Source of the DNA: Usnea hakonensis
Taxonomy: Eukaryota; Ascomycota; Lecanoromycetes; Lecanorales; Parmeliaceae
Direction: 5' to 3'
Length of the DNA: 64,000 bases
Assembly: GCA_013423325.1 (NCBI GenBank)
Contig: BLJB01000008.1
Location: 1 to 64,000 of the forward strand
The notes under the pieces were generated by a model. That model worked only from the letters and a program-made list of their open reading frames with translations, did not search any database and was not told where the DNA came from. Each line of letters opens with the position of its first letter. Position 1 is the first letter of the stretch. Position numbers and translations under genes: made by a program. Shown piece after piece: positions 21,584 to 34,039 of the stretch.

Positions 21584-23506
21584 CTACAGACTTTCAGAAT
21601 ACAGCTCCGCCGCCGCACGATTCTGCGCCTTGAGATCCCTATGCCAAACCCAATGCATCCGCTTGCCCAGCTCCGCCGACATCTTCTTCGTATCGTCTTC
21701 AATGCCCGCAGCGCGCATGGCGAAAAGGATACCTGCCTCCCGACTCGTTTTGACGACACGTTGAGTCCTCGGTCGGCGGATCTGGTCATAGGCGTAGAAG
21801 ACATTGGGAATTTGTGTGCTGTTGGGCGAAGTGGACGGGTCAGTGAAGAGATGCTTGAGGACAAGGGCGTCTTCGAGCGCTTGGCCTGCGCCTTGGCCTT
21901 GCCAGGGCGTAGTCGCGTGCGCGGCGTCGCCGATCAATGCCACGCGACCTTTTGTGTATGTAGGCGCCAGGGCATTGTCCCAGATTGCCCATTTGGCGAG
22001 TTCGGGGCCTTTGAGGAGCTGTGTTTGAAATTTGTGTGAGTGACAAGAACAAGACAATGGGGCCCCTGAGACAGTAGTAGCATGGAAGGGATCGGATTTA
22101 CCTCGACCATTCCTCGTGCTTGTGGTCCCCATCCTTCAAACAGACGATCCAACTCCTCCCAATCTGCAGGCATGCTCCATTTTTCGTGCTCCCACTTGGT
22201 GTTCTCTGGATTCACTGCGGCTATGTTTACAATCTTGCCGTGTTCGATCGGTGAGCTGAGGAGTGCTCGACCTATGATTACATAGACCAGTCGTCAGTGA
22301 TCTGCAAGTTATTCGAAACAGTCTAGAGACATGTAGCGGAGGGAGGTGGTAGTGGACAAAATATACCAGGTCCGCAGAGCATAGTCGCATTCTGCGCCGC
22401 TTCAGCTCCCAACTTTTCGATAGCTATATCCATCGGTACCAAGCCTCTGTATGCTATACTTCCCGAGAATGTGGGCTTTGCCTCTTCTTTGCCCATTAGG
22501 AACTCTCGAACAAAGCTGTGGATACCGTCGGCACCAATGACAGCGTCTGCAGTAGCGGAGGTACCATCTGCAAATTGCAAAAAGACAGGCTCATCCGAAC
22601 CAGGTTTGTCTTCAATGAATACAAGACGCTTGCTCATGTGCACACGATCTGCAGGAACAGCCTTGACAAGATCGTTGACGAAATGTGCTCGGTGGCAAGA
22701 CTGCAATCCTGTGGAGCATTTTTGAGTGTGGATCAATTGCCCTGCGGTTGGACCATGGCCCTACATTGCATAGCGGACTCGTCAGAAAGCTCGATACTCG
22801 AAAGGAATAGGATTGAAGTATTCAAGGGGAGGATTCAACATACAGAGAAAAAGTTCAAGAAAGTTTTTTGATGACTTTCCCACAAATTTCCTGTCACATT
22901 TTTCCTGAAAGCTGCCTCTGCCTCGGGACCCAGCTGTTCGAGGGCTGCTTGCGCGTTTGGTCCTAGACCGAGGCCCGCACCTATTTGAACCCAAACGGGT
23001 GCCGCCTCGTATATCTGGAAGTCGATGTGTGGGTGGTGTAGAAGTCCAAGTGCGAGTGAGATGCCGCCAATACCACCACCGATAATTGCGAGTTTCAAGG
23101 TAGCTGGAGTTGGTGAGCTGGTTGATGTACCTTCTGGGACCGGGAATGTGACTGGGTCGTCTGGGACCGATGCGACAGCTGAAGTACCATTTGGGATTGC
23201 TGAGGAGTGACACGTGCCGTTCAACACTGATGCACCGTTTGTAGTCGAGGTGCCGTTCAGGACTGAGGTGCCATTGGGAATTGAAGCTTCATGGGAGGCC
23301 GAGGTGCCATTAGGAACTGGAGCTTCATGGGAGGCCGAGGTGCCATTAGGAGCTGAGGTGTCATGAGAAACCGAAGTACCGTTGGTGACTGAGGTACCAT
23401 TTGTGATTGGGGTACCGTTTGTGACTGGCGCAACGTCTGTGACAGGTGCCACCTCTGGCACGGAGATCACATCTTGAGCGGATGCCACTTCTGGGGCTGC
23501 AGCCAT
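21584..23506 (-). CDS. FAD-dependent monooxygenase, salicylate-hydroxylase-like
   Basis: Four inferred exons: 23506-22844, 22760-22367, 22271-22102 and 22018-21584 (553 residues). The introns of 83, 95 and 83 nt are phase-consistent. The Rossmann motif LAIIGGGIGGISLALGL is at residues ~139-155. Then come GAGLGLGPNAQAALEQLG, the mid motif ADAVIGADGIHSFVRE and the FAD ribityl-binding motif VALIGDAAHATTPWQGQGAG in the last exon. All FAD/NAD(P)H-binding motifs of group A flavoprotein hydroxylases (PF01494) are present, so the enzyme should hydroxylate an aromatic ring. Unusually, the flavin domain is preceded by ~135 residues of low-complexity repeats (see the separate repeat entry), whereas relatives usually begin within 10-20 residues of the GGG motif. 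The start at 23506 is the first in-frame ATG, but translation could begin later. Confidence 0.9.
23130..23470 (-). repeat. Coding minisatellite (NGTS repeats) in the monooxygenase N-terminus
   Basis: Imperfect 18- and 36-bp units on the plus strand (gaggtgccattaggaactgg-like) encode about ten copies of x-N-G-T/A-S spaced by HEAPVP-like or SVT-like linkers. The clearest neighbours are two 36-bp copies at about 23290-23360. The region is Asn/Gly/Thr/Ser-rich and surely disordered. Confidence 0.7.
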
Positions 23507-24942
23507 TTTGAAGAACTAGGATTCGGCGCTCTCTCTATTCGACCAGGACTGATCTGGGAAGTCACAATAATAGATCGGTAGTCTCTACTTGTATTCTGAT
23601 CTTCGGCTTGAGTCTTTGGTATGTAAAGCACTTCAAGTTTTGGCCGCAAGTAGAAAGAATAGCAGCTCATCTTTATGAGTGTCGAGGATAAGTCGGTAGA
23701 TTCGGTGTCCCGAGTGCACCGAACCAAGAACTTCATGTTGCGGCCGACATTGGATATAGATCGCAGGTTCCCAAAGCGACATCAAAACCTGCAAGCCAAT
23801 TAAATTCAGCTGTTTGGCTCAGATCTTGATCCTGCTTCCCCTTAAAGGGAACACCCGGCAGGCATGTCAGCATCTCAATGCGGCTGATTTCCTAATTCGT
23901 CGATTTAGCCGAAACCTTGGCAGGTCGGAATTTTTGAAAAATGGACAACCAGATGTAGGACCCACGGTGATACTCGCTCTGAGGTTGAGTATAAGGCTCA
24001 TGATTGAGGTTGTCGCATTATGCACTAGAGAGGAAAGGCCCACTTGATGAAGCGGGCGGACCGCATTTATATTTCCATAGGCTACCCGTTGAATGTACGC
24101 TTTGTCGACTGCAGATCCCTCGCATCAGATGATCGCCTCGTCTCTGGGCATTCATATTTCCAAGAACAGAGCGCTCAGCGTAGTCCGGGCAGCTGTCTCC
24201 GCAATGATCTTAGTTGTCAGGTTCTCTTCTCAACAGAAGAAGCTCAGCGGAGGACGACAACCGTAACACAAATAGGCGCTTCGGGAGTCTAGAGTCCGAG
24301 GCTTTACTCAGCTCATACGGTCTCTTTTGCGGCATGTTCAATCTTGCAGAAAAGGCGAATTGAGAAGTAGAGCAAGTCAGCTTTTGCTTGCAAGATTTTC
24401 TTGACCGCGGGCTAGTGGATGGTCCTCGATTCAAAGTTTTAGCCGTCCTCTCCGTATACATATTCTATCGTTTGCCCACTTGAGCGCGAGGACCAGCATT
24501 AGGACCACCCAGTCATATCTACCTATCCTTTCCTGCCGCCTAAAATGGTGATCATATTCTGAAAAGTCCCCTTTCATGTGTCCGCGATCGCTGATGTCAG
24601 ATGATGCTGCATTTCATAAGCCGCCGGTTGTATGTGACTCCAATCAAATGGTCAATCTTTGAGAAGCCTTTGATTTATCTAAGACACCTCCAGGCCCTTG
24701 AGTGCCTTATATAGGAAAAGTTCTGTGAATCTATGCTACAATCGCGAGGTCTTCTATGGTGTCGAGAATGCTGGACATCAATTCATAAGACCATGAACGA
24801 ATGGAACGGCCGCTAATCAAATGCTGGATTTTGGGCGGAAGATCTATGACAATGTAGCTCGTGGACGAGAGAGCCTCGATCATCCTGGTAAACCAGTTGG
24901 GACATGGGTTTGGCTATGAAATAATGTCTTAAAGAGTCTCGC
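23507..24942. other. Intergenic, no gene recognised
   Basis: Promoter side of the monooxygenase and 3' flank of the large membrane protein. Short open frames occur on both strands but none has a recognisable domain or plausible splicing. Confidence 0.4.
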
Positions 24943-27476
24943 CTACACAGAGCGTCTTCTGGATCTCGGGCGTTGTAGATCTCCTTCAGGTGTAGACTCT
25001 GTTTGGGTTGTGATGGTGTTGCTCGGAGCTTTTGTGCTGTTTGCTGATGAGGATAGAGTGAGTGTTCCTATTGATTTGAAAAGAGTCAGTACATGGGGAT
25101 TGAAGTCCAGTAGATACAACTCACCCGTTGTATGTACCGTAATGGTAGATTTAGGTTCATTCTGTACAGATGGGATAGTGGAGCTCGTGGCATTCTGTAT
25201 CTGTGGACTGTTCACATGCAATCCAAGTCGAGTCGAAGATGTTTGAGAAGATGGCTGAGAAGACTGAATAGGCCGTACCATATGGCTCAGAAATACGGGG
25301 TGTTCTGGATCGGTCACGTCCAAGGTAGCAAGGACTTCACCCTTAGCCGTCACGGGTACGGCTTTCGCACAGCGCTCCCAAGTACCAAAGCCTAACTCTT
25401 CGTGAGCCAGTCTTTGCAATTGCAATAGCCCATTTGATTTCCACGCTAACCGGCGGTAGTCCTTTAGATCTCTCTCACGCTGAACGTAGCTGACGAGTGG
25501 GTGAAGAACAAGATTAACACAATTGACAAGTAGACCTAGTCCAAGGATCAACCCAATGGCCAGAATACTGAAATTTTGTGCTCGACCCGAGCGAGCACGC
25601 TGGTTACCACACAAATGCGCTTGAGATGATCCATTTGGTGGCGTGAGAAATGGCAATACCTCAGAAGAAGAAGGTCCCGTGGCATACTCAAGAACTCTGC
25701 GCTGCATATTGGCTAGGATGATTTCATTCCAATTTTGCACTTCAATAGTCCATTGATTCGAAGGCAGAAATTCCTGCACAGAAGAAGCCCTCGAGTTTCG
25801 GGCTCTCAGTGCTGATATCCCTAGGTTCGCGATCACACCAGAGAGACCCATTGTGATGCTTGCTAGTAAAACCTCTGCAATAGCTAGTTGGGCATCGTTC
25901 AAGCCGAGGTTCCCTATAGCTTCTTCAAGCCCCCAATAGCTGGCGAGAGGAGTACAATTTGGGACAGAAGTCGTACCGCACAACTGATATTGCTCGGTAC
26001 AAGCCATAACGCTGACTGGTCTGTCTCTGAAGTATATCATTCCCGTAGCTACTATTCCTGACCCGTCTCCAAGTGCGCTCGCATTGACTAATGCCTGAAA
26101 TGGATTCGAGTGGGCCGAAAACCATGGATCATCAACTGGAGAAGTGAAAGGGATCGAGTTCGCTGACAGAAAGGCTAAGGTGACGTCTGCATCGTCTCTA
26201 TTTAATTGGGAGATAGGTGTGAATTCGTTGGAAGCTGGTATGCTTGAAGGATGGAAAGTAGTTGCACTGTATGGTCAAGAACAATCGATCGTCAGCTGCT
26301 CCGATGAGATTAACTAAGGAATCCTGGACTGGGAATAGTGCTCACGATAGGTCATAGTCAAAGATGTCGTAAGAAGAATATTTATCTTCGTATGTGAAGT
26401 TGAGCAGGAATGTGTGATGACTATACGTATAGTTCTTTGTGAATGCACCGTCTGCACCGGATATTATCAATGGTCCATAATAGAGCTCCACGTATTCTAG
26501 TTCGGGTAAAGAAGTCGTCACCGTATAATCAGAACCTTGGGAGCTCCCTCGTTTGATGACTGAGAACGGATCTACCTAGTGAAATTTTAGAAGACGCAAT
26601 TTCATTTCGAAGGTAAACATTAGTCGAGAGATGCTAGGACACAAATCGGCTTTGAGACTACCTTACCTCAATAGGGGCACATGTTGTGACCTTACGAAGC
26701 TTTACTCTGTTCTTGAAAGGTGCATTCATACCGAAGAACATATCGGAGTCCATCAGTCCAGTATCTAGCTGAATGGATGGTGCGGTACAGATATCCTCTT
26801 CGAATGGACATGAGACATTACTTTGTATTGTTGGTAATCTAGGGGTGACGAAAGTAGAGCAATCCTGCCAGGTCCGGCCAGTCGCCCCAGACGAATAACA
26901 GGAGCGGGCGTAGCTAGCACTGTCTAGTATAGATCCTGTCTCATAAGCGCCGAGAATGCTGATTACTGCTAGAAAATTAGGCGAATTGAAATCTATTAGT
27001 CCACAATGTGGGCTGGAGACGAGCACCTCGTCCCCCTGAGAAGTATAGGCTGTCGATGATAGAATAGCTGCCAGCAGAAATGTAATAGAATGGGCTAAAG
27101 CAACGAGGGTTATTGGCAAAGAGCGCTTGATAGGGTTGTTAAGCCTCGAGCGCCACCCCCAGCCAATTTTCGTAAAAGCTCTAGCTGCATCTGCCGGAGA
27201 GGAGTTACGGAGAACAACCTGTTGCTGGTGATAAAGTGCGTCTCGGGACTCATTGCTGACTCTGACCTGGTGGACTATGAACCGTGATATTCCCCACATC
27301 TGACTGCCGGTGAATTGCACAAACAAGGCTAGAAAAGCAACCAGGATTGCTCCCCCAGTGGTGGTGGTAGTGAGAGTTGCGCCTCGCACATATCCTTGGG
27401 ACCAATTTATCCATACACCATTGTATATTGTGGAATCGGTCAGCAGTCCGTTATTGAGAGGCGAATTGGCAGACAT
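24943..27476 (-). CDS. Large fungal multi-spanning membrane protein of unknown function
   Basis: Three inferred exons: 27476-26667, 26575-26346 and 26266-24943 (787 residues). The introns of 91 and 79 nt are phase-consistent. Exon 1 opens with NGVWINWSQGYVRGATLTLT-like text (here TTTTTTGG), followed by a hydrophobic helix (GGAILVAFLALFVQF). Then come QMWGISRFIVHQ and a second helix (ITLVALAHSITFLLAAILSS). A long presumably extracellular region with many Cys residues and N-glycosylation sequons follows. Exon 3 holds two more helices (AIAEVLLASITMGLSGVIANLG; FSILAIGLILGLGLLVNCVNLVL) and a ~170-residue Ser/Thr-rich cytoplasmic tail with LKDYRRLAWKSNG and GTWERCAKAVPV. This is a common but uncharacterised Pezizomycotina family; no function is assigned. 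Confidence 0.8.
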
Positions 27477-28673
27477 TGTACGCAGAATGAGTCTGGGTAG
27501 CTAATCGGGTGTTTGCGTCTATTCAACGGGCCTGAATGTCGAAGCTGGATTGATGTCCGCCAACAAGGAATAATCGGCGTATAGCCCTACTTTCGTTCAA
27601 GCAATAATATGAGTGAATCTCTAGGTGCTGGATACTTCTCTATAATATAGGCATTGTGCCAATTGCCAAAGAGGCGCAGCATAGTACAAGACCATTGTTC
27701 ACAGCTTCCACATTAATCTCGACTTTCGCCATGCGAGATACCCGGGCTAAATTGATCTCACGGGAGACCGCACCTAATATGTGTGCACAAATTTAGACTT
27801 GCGCGCTTAGATCCTATGCCAGAGGCCGTTTTTAGTTTTCAGGTGTCATGATTTTCGAGGACGAAGATAAGCAAAGTGGGGACTTGGACTTGGGCGCGCA
27901 TGCGAGTCGGAAGTTTTCATTCCCTTATTCCCTTCCGCACCCGTCCGTGTATGAAATTCAGATTGACTACGTTCGTGTTCTATGCTTTCGATGGTCTTTC
28001 ACGCAAGTTCTCTCGTCTGACTATCTCAGATCTTTAGCACAGGATCCAGCAGGTTCCAGAGGAATCAAAGAGCTCCTACCTGCACAGACGTTGCTCATGA
28101 TATGATGGCATACAGCGACGTTGAGGCTGACAAGAGGCTGCTGCTTGCGCAAATAATTCCGCCGCGGCGCAGAAACCTACTTCCGGAAAAGGCAGTCATG
28201 TTAGTGTGGTATTGTTTCAAAGCCGCATGCCAGGAACAATTTTTAGGCTGTCAAAAACTCTGAGCAGTCGCTATGTGGCCAGCCATCTATAATTGGCATG
28301 CGTTTTGACATCATCTACTTAGGCAGTCATGCAGAAAAGGAGGCCGAAGATTCGATTTCATAGGTTGTTGCCGAATACCCGCCGCGATTGACTGCAGATC
28401 TCCTGCATTTGTGCGTCATGGCTCTGTCAGCTTAGGTAGCTTAGGAAACCCTTTCCGAACCGCCGACAACTAGTCTCTCCTCAGCCACGGCAATGCTTTT
28501 GTCGCAAGGTGGGTACCTTGAAACAAATACCATTTCTGATTCAAACGACTATCATTATGAAGAGTCTTTCAGACACGGCTGATACTCTCGAATGCGGCGA
28601 GACTTATCCTCCGTATGCAGGGCGAATGGCTGTGATGCGCCACTTTGTCTGATACACAACTGAACCTCATGGA
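27477..28673. other. Intergenic, no gene recognised
   Basis: Promoter side of the large membrane protein. A plus-strand open frame of 85 codons at 27848-28105 starts with ATG but shows no domain, codon pattern or partner exon. Confidence 0.35.
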
Positions 28674-28907
28674 TCAGTAAACAAAACCAATCCTCCCAGA
28701 CCCTATCAACATCCACAGCGGATCTACCACATCCACTTTGGGAGATGCAGGCACTACTTTAGCCATGCTGAACCCCATTGCTACATCTTTCAGTGCATGA
28801 TCGAATTTCGAGGAATTGAGTAAATCGGCGCGCTCTGGATTCTTTTTCTGCCATCTGCCATGGTCTGCCTCCATGACCTTGGTGCCTACTAGTATATCTA
28901 GCGGCAT
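28674..28907 (-). CDS. Small hypothetical ORF, possibly a 3' exon
   Basis: A 77-codon open frame begins at an ATG at 28907 and reads protein-like (LDILVGTKVMEADHGRWQKK…). Just upstream on the minus strand, a GTAAGC donor near 28970 and a CTAG acceptor near 28920 could join it to an earlier in-frame piece reading GTDLKEPEK, after which a TGA blocks the frame. It could therefore be the last exon of a gene whose 5' part is lost or unrecognised. I do not know the family. Confidence 0.3.
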   Translation of the reverse strand: MPLDILVGTKVMEADHGRWQKKNPERADLLNSSKFDHALKDVAMGFSMAKVVPASPKVDVVDPLWMLIGSGRIGFVY

Positions 28908-29460
28908 CCACTGCTCTAGAAATAAATTTTTAGCTTACTCGGAGATTTGGGTCCCCGTGTTTAGCGCTTACTCTCTGGTTCTTTGAGGTCCGTGCCGGGT
29001 CACTGGTCTCTGGATAGATAGTAATCGCAATATGGTTCTGCCCCTCCCCCTCTTCATCAGCCTGTTATCTCTACGCGACAAGTAGGATTTGAATTTGCAC
29101 GCCGCTTACCTGCATCTGTCTCACCTTGCAATAAACAATGCATGAACCCCATCCATACTCGTCAGCTCGTCATCACCTCAACACGGACGGCTTCATTCCC
29201 TTGTTTTATCAGAGTGTCAGCCGACAAATGTATCAAGGAGCCAGTCGCCAAATATCAGAGCAGGGTATCGAGATCCGTCGCTAACAAGATGCATATGATA
29301 GTAATCCGTTTCACGTGTCCATCTCTCTAATTACATAAAGCTCTTCAGCATTCTCGCTTCGTCTGCTTTTACTCGTCATGTTTTACTGTCAAGCTTCGAA
29401 CATTGTGGATCAATCGATCAAAGACTTTGAGAGTCTTTGTCACGCATCTACAAAGTCAAC
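28908..29460. other. Intergenic upstream of the second 7TM gene
   Basis: No coding sequence is supported apart from the possible short exon noted near 28970. Confidence 0.35.
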
Positions 29461-30716
29461 ATGGCGCATTGCTCCTCCAGCTCTACGTGTGACTCGCATA
29501 AAACTATGCATGTCGCCGTCGTATCCGTATTCGCTTTTATTGCTCTTGTCTCTGCTATTCTCCGAGTCTGGGCGCGAAAGATAAAGAAGACCCCTCTTGA
29601 GCTGAGCGATTATCTTTGCTTCGGAGGCCTGGTACATGCTCTCCCAGTGGGTTGAAACAGCACACTGATCCGATATTAGACATTCGCGCTAGCTTCGACT
29701 CTTGTTTCGATTCAATGTATGCATGGTTGGTGACGCCTGTGTTGTAGTACCTGGCCGCTGACAGATTGCTCAGCCTACGTCTATTGGGGGTTTTTCTCAC
29801 GAAGTGTCGCGGGAGATTCAGACCTCGTCACTGTTCAATTCAAGGTGCATAGATGTTCCGGTTCTTTCGCAGTTTCGAACTCACCTAGTGTACTCAGGCT
29901 TTGCTGGTAGGACAGCTCCTTTGGATCACCGCGGTGACTCTAATCCGCGCCTCGGTCATCTTTCTGTATATCTACATTTTTTGTATCAAAGGTTTTCGTC
30001 TGGCATGTTATGGCGTACTCACCATCAATCTGGCTTACTTCACCGCGACGGTGCTGGCATGCTGTCTCATATGCCGCCCTTTCGCTTTTAATTGGGACCA
30101 ATCCCTGCACGGAGCTTGTGGGAATCAGAAGTCCTTGGATTTGTTTATCGGAATTTTCAACTTATTGATGGACATTGTGACAGTTGCACTGCCAATGCCC
30201 GTCTTATGGGGGCTTCAGATGCCCGTTGGGAGGAAGGTTGCTATTAGCGGATTGTTTTCTCTGGGGACAACGTAAGGACTGATGAACAACGTCCTGTCAT
30301 GCCTTTGTTCGAAGACCGTTGTACGTCAAACTGCTAATGTTTGCTTTAGCATATGTATCATCACTCTTGTCCGGATCAAAGTGACTACCGACATTACAGC
30401 GGAAAATACTGCAGGCCAGTACGCGCTAATCTCGGTTCTGACTTGCCTGGAACAGTCGCTTGGTGTGGTAAATGCTTGTCTCCCAGTCACCAAACCCGTC
30501 TTCGAGAAATTCAGACCAACGCCGCTGATCAGTGCCTTGTCGGGAAAGACTTCAAGCAAGAACAGCTCAAAATCAGCCAAGCAGAAACAGATTGACTGGC
30601 CATTGCAAGAGCAGACGAAAGTAATCGTGCAACGAGAGTCGCAAGAGTCAAGATTGAATTTTGGTGGTGCGGTGTGGTCACCACTTTCGTCGCCAGTCGC
30701 CGAAAGCAAGCGGTAG
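29461..30716 (+). CDS. Rhodopsin-like seven-transmembrane protein, copy 2
   Basis: Five inferred exons: 29461-29631, 29680-29725, 29774-29844, 29898-30271 and 30350-30716 (342 residues). The introns of 48, 48, 53 and 78 nt keep the phase; the second has a weak GTTGGT donor but a good GCTGAC branch site. The protein starts MAHCSSSSTC, then helix 1 (HVAVVSVFAFIALVSAILRV), the RVWARKIKKTPLELSDYLCF motif, QLLWITAVTLIRASVIFLYI and LTINLAYFTATVLACCLICRPFAFNWD. After that come LDLFIGIFNLLMDIVTVALPMPVLWGLQM and a C-terminal ALISVLTCLEQSLGVVNACLPV. It belongs to the same family (PF20684) as the copies at 16.5-17.9 and 43.3-44.8 kb, but its sequence is clearly distinct from both, so this is not a recent tandem copy. 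The tail is short and Lys/Ser-rich. The upstream in-frame codon at 29437 is TTG and was not used. Confidence 0.85.
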
Positions 30717-31846
30717 AGAATGAGCATTTTCTGGGCGTTTAGGGTGATGTTGTTCGAATCACACAAAACAAGGTGGTAAAGGGTCACATCCTGACTGAAT
30801 AGACATTTCCATGAAGCTGGCATATGTGGACACAAAAAGGAGAGGAGATACAACATAAAAGAAGTGGACTGGGTACATTTATCCACAACGCTAACCCAGA
30901 AGAGGTTAAGGTGGTCTTTTCTAAGCGTACAGAGATATGCGCCTGCGGTGCTATATTAAGCACAGAGTTCCTGATCTACAACATATAACATACAAATCCC
31001 GACTCTCTGTCTTTCATAAATACTTCCCAATTACCAAGTGCGACGTTGATCAGAAACAAAGTCTAACTCCTCGGACGCTTCCGTGATCGCCCCGGATACT
31101 CTTGCTTCGACAGCGCCTCTTGTACCTCGGCCACACAAAGTACGATCCTCCACCGTTTCCGCCTCATGCGATCCGTCTGTTCTCTGACCGAGGAGTCATG
31201 CAGGAGAGGACTTGCAATCCCAATTGGCGGGAGCGGGCTCCATTTTGCGGGTAGTCACAGCAGCCAGTCCGCATTTGCACAACAAACCGTTTTGACTGGT
31301 GTCAAACGCGCGTCAAATATCAAAAGGCATTGCAAGCCTCCTTGAATCTTTATACGGCCTTTTTTAAGTCTTGGCTTCTCAGGCTCTTCTCTTCAGACGC
31401 GTGCTGAGTGGTTGCGTTTCACCCCCCCTTCTGAAATGTTTCATGCTCGAAATAAGCTTCTCCGTGCGAGGGATGTAATACGCTATCAGAACCCAATCAT
31501 TCCTATAACATACTACAATTATCATACAGAGTTCCTCTTTTCGCGATCTTGCTACATCAATTTACCTGTAACAGTATTTGTTCCATACGTTGTATCAACA
31601 TGACTCACAAGTAACAATGGGCATTGCTGCAGATATAAAAAGTCCTTATCTCTCATACTTTGATTTGTTCCCCTATACAAACTCAACGAACATAACCGCT
31701 ACAACAAATACTGATGCCAAGCTGGAATCTCGGCAATAAATCCCACCGACATCACAGACACCAAGTTTCCATTCAAATCCTCAGCTACGTTGACCGTCGC
31801 CTACACAAACACCTCGTCCCCATCTTAATCCTCATTGATAACAGCC
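30717..31846. other. Intergenic, no gene recognised
   Basis: Holds the 3' flank of the second 7TM gene and the promoter of the secreted protein. A 186-codon minus-strand open frame at 30326-30886 is mostly antisense to the 7TM gene and is not supported. Confidence 0.4.
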
Positions 31847-32557
31847 ATGTTGAAGACCTATTTTTTCCTTCTCCCTATCTTACCATCACTCAGTGTTACC
31901 GCAAACCCTCTGGGAAATAGCGCCAGAGAAATCGTCGGCATAATGGAACCTCACTTCAACCCATCCAAAGCACCCGATCCTCCCCCAGCACCGTAGGTAA
32001 TCCCATTCCCCATCCCACAGCCCCCCAACTAACCCAAGAAACCCAGAACACCACTCCCCCCAAGCCCAGACGGAGTTCTCCCCGACGGCAGCGTCATAAA
32101 CTACACCCCCAACAACCCCTCCAACCGCGGCCACAGCTGCTGGACCCCACCACTCAGCCGCCCCCCTCCCAGCAACACCTGGGCCAAAGGCATCTGCACC
32201 GTCTGCGTGGTGCAGCGCAGCAACACCGACTCCGGCGCCGACTACCTGCTCTGGGCGCGCGACAACGACAACAATGCCATGGGGAATATGGACGCTACGA
32301 CGATCTATCCCATCGACGCCGACGTTCCCAACGGGAACCTCCAATCTATTATCCCGGTGGGCGGATCACCGCTTACGTTATCCGTCCAGCTGGGGACGGT
32401 ACCTCCTAATCACGAGATGGTTTTGTCATGGGCTGTGCCAGGGACGCCGAATACGTCGTTTGATACGAGCCCGGGAATGGGTGGGACTAACTGCAATGCT
32501 GCTGGGACAGCGACGAATGGGGCGGTGACGTATATTGAATGGTTCATTGATTGCTAG
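31847..32557 (+). CDS. Secreted protein, hypothetical (218 aa)
   Basis: Two inferred exons, 31847-31992 and 32047-32557, joined by a 54-nt GT...AG intron with a CTAAC branch site. The first ~19 residues are a signal peptide (MLKTYFFLLPILPSLSVTAN). A Pro-rich linker (PSKAPDPPPAPTPLPPSPDG) straddles the intron. The mature domain has DGSVINYTPNNPSNRGHSCW, WAKGICTVCVV, an Asp/Asn-rich loop (WARDNDNNAMGN) and ends TYIEWFIDC with a C-terminal Cys; five Cys in all. The repeated hydrophobic beta-like strands suggest a compact extracellular beta domain. I do not recognise the family; a role as cell-wall protein or effector is possible but unproven. Confidence 0.7.
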
Positions 32558-34039
32558 TCAATTTTGCAGAGATCCAATTCGCCAGGAATAATAGCCATCT
32601 ACTCGGTTCAGATTGATATCTGTCTTTTCAGCAAGCATGTATCATAGTCGGGGGCGTCTCATGTACAGCTTTAAGCTTCCATCTCTGTTCAAGATAGAAA
32701 CAATGCGTCAGTCCCCACCTGCGTGTGAAAATCTTGTTCCCCAGACATCAACATATCTACACATCAACACCTGCAGTACCCAATTACACCTACAATACCG
32801 AACTCCACTCTCCACCAAGCAAAAGAAAGTCCCCATCCAACCCCCCACATACACCATCCCAAATCCTCCACCACGCTCTCAACCCACCCTCAAAGCTTTC
32901 CCACCGCCAAACCCGCGTTTCTCCTCTCCCATCTCCATCAGCGAAGCTATCTAAGAAACCACCCGTCCAACCCCCAAAAGCTAAACCCCTTGCCCAGTCC
33001 TTTACTATACGTATCATACATATCTCCGCTCAGCCAAAATAATAGAGCCCCCCCTAAAAATAGTAAAGAAGACTCTAATCCCTCGCACTCAGCCCTAATC
33101 TTTTCCAGGAAGCCCAGACGTGGCTCTTTCCCCGCGCTCGTTCCCACAAGTCATTGACGCTCTCAACGTGGCAGGCTATGGCAATGGAGATGGTGCCAAC
33201 GCGATCCGAATTCCAGCAGAGGTGCCTTGCAAGCATAGTTTGTCGGATGTTATGGTGGTGGGCGCGAAGTCGCCGTCGACGATGCCAAGATGAAACAGAG
33301 CGCGGAGAATTCAGCTACGACGATGCATTGCGCTCTAGACTATACGTGACGGACGTAAGAGGGTTCGTCGGACGGGACTCAGAGCGCATTGAAGGACGTA
33401 GAGGTGAAAAACAGCGTACAATTCCTCGCAGCGGGTAACGATCACAAGGAAGTCCCCTAGCGCTGCGAGAAAACGGTTCAGCAAATGATTAGTCCAGTGG
33501 CGAAAGACCAAGACGGACAAGATATGAGATGAGGGTCAACTGTCTCTTGCACAGATGGGTATGGGTTCGATTTCATTTATATCTACTTTGTAATGATCGC
33601 AAGTAGAACCTTCACGAACGCCTTCGCGGACGTCATCCATGTGATTGCAATAAGGCCAGTTGATTGGATATTGGAGGCAGGATGTGAAAGGGAAAGACGA
33701 GTCCCCTCCACTTGGACTGCTCTGATATGAAGACCTGCGAGGGATGGACTTGAAGATGCTAAGGATATTAATCAGGCTCCAATAAAATGCAATGCAAAGC
33801 AATGACTACTCGTTAATGCAGACAGGAGACAGGGCACAACAGCCAAGATGGGAGCTAGCACTTCTATCAGTAGAAAGAAAGAAATAACAGATGGTGGGAG
33901 ACTATAGCGCCTTTGAAATTATCTTACTGATTGGTACGCGGTTTTCAGATTGCATGTATTCCGTACTTCGTCCCTTAACAGACAAGACGCAAGCCTCAAC
34001 TCTCGCACCAGCGATCGCACAATAACCCACCACCCCACC
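32558..34039. other. Intergenic, no gene recognised
   Basis: A C/A-rich stretch at about 32770-32980 creates overlapping open frames on both strands. A few other short frames follow (33154-33438 plus, 33536-33802 minus). None has domains or splice partners. Confidence 0.4.

Noticed and set aside
30326..30886. 186-codon frame antisense to the second 7TM gene
   Set aside because: Explained as a shadow of the real gene plus its flank; starts are not supported.
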